Assembly (NCBI GenBank): GCA_001786225.1
Contig: MFVV01000026.1
Span: forward strand, 1 to 6,639
From: Candidatus Nomurabacteria bacterium RIFCSPLOWO2_12_FULL_46_14
GTDB taxonomy: Bacteria > Patescibacteriota > Minisyncoccia > Phycocordibacterales > UBA9973
DNA length: 6,639 bases
Direction of reading: 5' to 3'
Position numbers and translations under genes: made by a program. Within the stretch, counting starts at the first letter, position 1, and every line of letters starts with the position of its first letter. Below the pieces are notes generated by a model. It made no database searches. It was given only the letters and a program-made list of their open reading frames with translations, and had not been told where the DNA came from. Positions 5,616 through 6,639 of the stretch are shown in pieces.

Positions 5616-6639
5616 ATGAACAGCGAATTTATTTACACCCTGATAGCCAGTTTTACCATACTTTTTGTCGGGGCGGTTACGATTTTCCATGACAAGAAAA
5701 GCGTCACCAATAAACTCTTTGCTTTTATCGGCATCGCCACCATCTTTTGGAGTCTGGCGAATTATTTTTCCCTGGAGCCTTTATTCTTTTCCACTTTGGT
5801 CTGGGCGCGCCTAGTGTTATTTTTTGCCGTTCCCCACATTGTTTTCTTCTATCTTTTCATCAGGAATTTTCCGAGCCCGGAATTGCGCATCAATAAGATT
5901 GAGTTTTTCGGCTTAATTAGCGCGGGTATGACCGTTATGTTGTTTGCCCTAAGCCCATATGTTTTCCGAGATGTGATTGTCTCGGGTCAAGATGTTTTGC
6001 CGGTCGCTGGGAGTCTGATGCCCGCCTTCGGAATATTCGTGGTCTTGGTTCTTTTGGCGAGCATCGTTCAAATAATCATAAAATATTGGCGAGCAGACCG
6101 AGGGGAAAAAAAGAGTTGGCGGGCTATGCTACTGGGATTTCTCTTCAGCTATTTCTTTCTTATTTGGACTAATTTTATTTTAGTAAATGTTTATAATGAC
6201 ACCAGGTATATAATCTACGCGCCGCTTTTTATGCTGCCTCTAGTCGGGGGGACCTCTTTTTCTATACTTAGATACAAGCTTTTGAATGTCAAAGCGATTG
6301 CTACGGAAATAATCGTTTTCATTCTTCTGTCGGTTGCTCTAGTCCAATTATTTTTGTCTCAAACCACCGAGCAGTTTATTTTTAACGCCGTCTTGTTTTG
6401 TGCCTTTCTGCTGGTGGGTATTTTTCTTATTAAAAGCGTTTTGCGCGAGGTGGAACAGAGAGAAAAATTAGCCAAGCTCAATCTGGACTTGGAGGCCCTT
6501 ATAAAGCAAAGAGAATCCCTGGTCCATTTGGTGACCCATAAAGTCAAAGGCTCTTTCACCCGGAGCAAATATATTTTTGCCGGCATTCTGGACGGCACCT
6601 TCGGCGAGGCTGGCGAGGAGATAAAGAAAAGTGCCCAGC
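5616..6639 (+). CDS. Multi-membrane sensor histidine kinase, N-terminal part (cut by window end)
   Basis: An open frame from ATG 5616 runs past the window end (341 codons visible). Residues 1-273 hold about eight or nine hydrophobic segments (near 6-24, 34-52, 63-83, 97-118, 134-157, 170-190, 199-217, 231-249, 255-273). SFSILRYKLLNVKAIATE (214-231) resembles the linker after the 7TM sensor region of many histidine kinases. A charged helix, probably coiled coil, spans 275-300, followed by LVTHKVKGSF at 305-314, a candidate H-box with H308 as phospho-acceptor, and the helix YIFAGILDGTFGE typical of HisKA. The H-box is non-canonical: HKVKGS in place of HELRTP. The ATPase domain should follow beyond the window. 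The start lies 3 nt after the ligase stop with no Shine-Dalgarno, which suggests the same transcript. The ligand is unknown, and the partner regulator is not in view. Confidence 0.83.
   Translation, partial: MNSEFIYTLIASFTILFVGAVTIFHDKKSVTNKLFAFIGIATIFWSLANYFSLEPLFFSTLVWARLVLFFAVPHIVFFYLFIRNFPSPELRINKIEFFGLISAGMTVMLFALSPYVFRDVIVSGQDVLPVAGSLMPAFGIFVVLVLLASIVQIIIKYWRADRGEKKSWRAMLLGFLFSYFFLIWTNFILVNVYNDTRYIIYAPLFMLPLVGGTSFSILRYKLLNVKAIATEIIVFILLSVALVQLFLSQTTEQFIFNAVLFCAFLLVGIFLIKSVLREVEQREKLAKLNLDLEALIKQRESLVHLVTHKVKGSFTRSKYIFAGILDGTFGEAGEEIKKSAQ

Overview
The window looks like the end of an rRNA operon followed at once by a tight protein-coding operon, all on the + strand, from a bacterium of the candidate phyla radiation (Patescibacteria, perhaps Parcubacteria). 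The reasons are the style of the 23S rRNA, an intron inside that 23S gene (introns in rRNA genes are well known in this group), AT-leaning codon use, very short gaps, little Shine-Dalgarno signal, and a histidine kinase of the long N-terminal multi-membrane type. TGA is used as a stop in two genes, so the recoded TGA=Gly lineages (SR1, Gracilibacteria) are unlikely. The placement is inference; no taxonomic marker was searched.

Region 1 (1-854): the 3' part of 23S rRNA, domains V-VI, from about E. coli position 2380 to the end. It is interrupted at 224-561 by a 338-nt insertion placed exactly after the base equivalent to E. coli U2593. The insertion folds by eye into a group I intron core (P2, P3, P4, P5, P6, P7, P8 and P9), ends in G and has no homing endonuclease gene. 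An AT-rich spacer without a tRNA (855-933) leads to the 5S rRNA (about 934-1046).

Region 2 (1062-5612): a candidate extended -10 promoter sits 30 nt behind the 5S gene and places a transcription start on or next to the GTG of the first gene, suggesting a leaderless mRNA. Four genes follow with a 14-nt gap and then two 4-nt ATGA overlaps: an Acg-like nitroreductase, a ThiF/E1-like adenylating protein, a leucine-type amino acid dehydrogenase, and a PaaK/CapK-like adenylate-forming enzyme. The first two resemble the two halves of the fused ThiF-nitroreductase proteins typified by mycobacterial Rv1355c, here split and in swapped order. Two ATP-using carboxylate-activating folds, a flavin redox enzyme and an NAD-dependent amino acid/keto acid dehydrogenase in one operon suggest an uncharacterised small-molecule or modification pathway; the product cannot be told from sequence.

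Region 3 (5616-6639): three bases later begins a membrane sensor histidine kinase, cut by the window end just after its phospho-acceptor region. It is probably co-transcribed, so the operon may both make and sense something, but that link is only a hypothesis.
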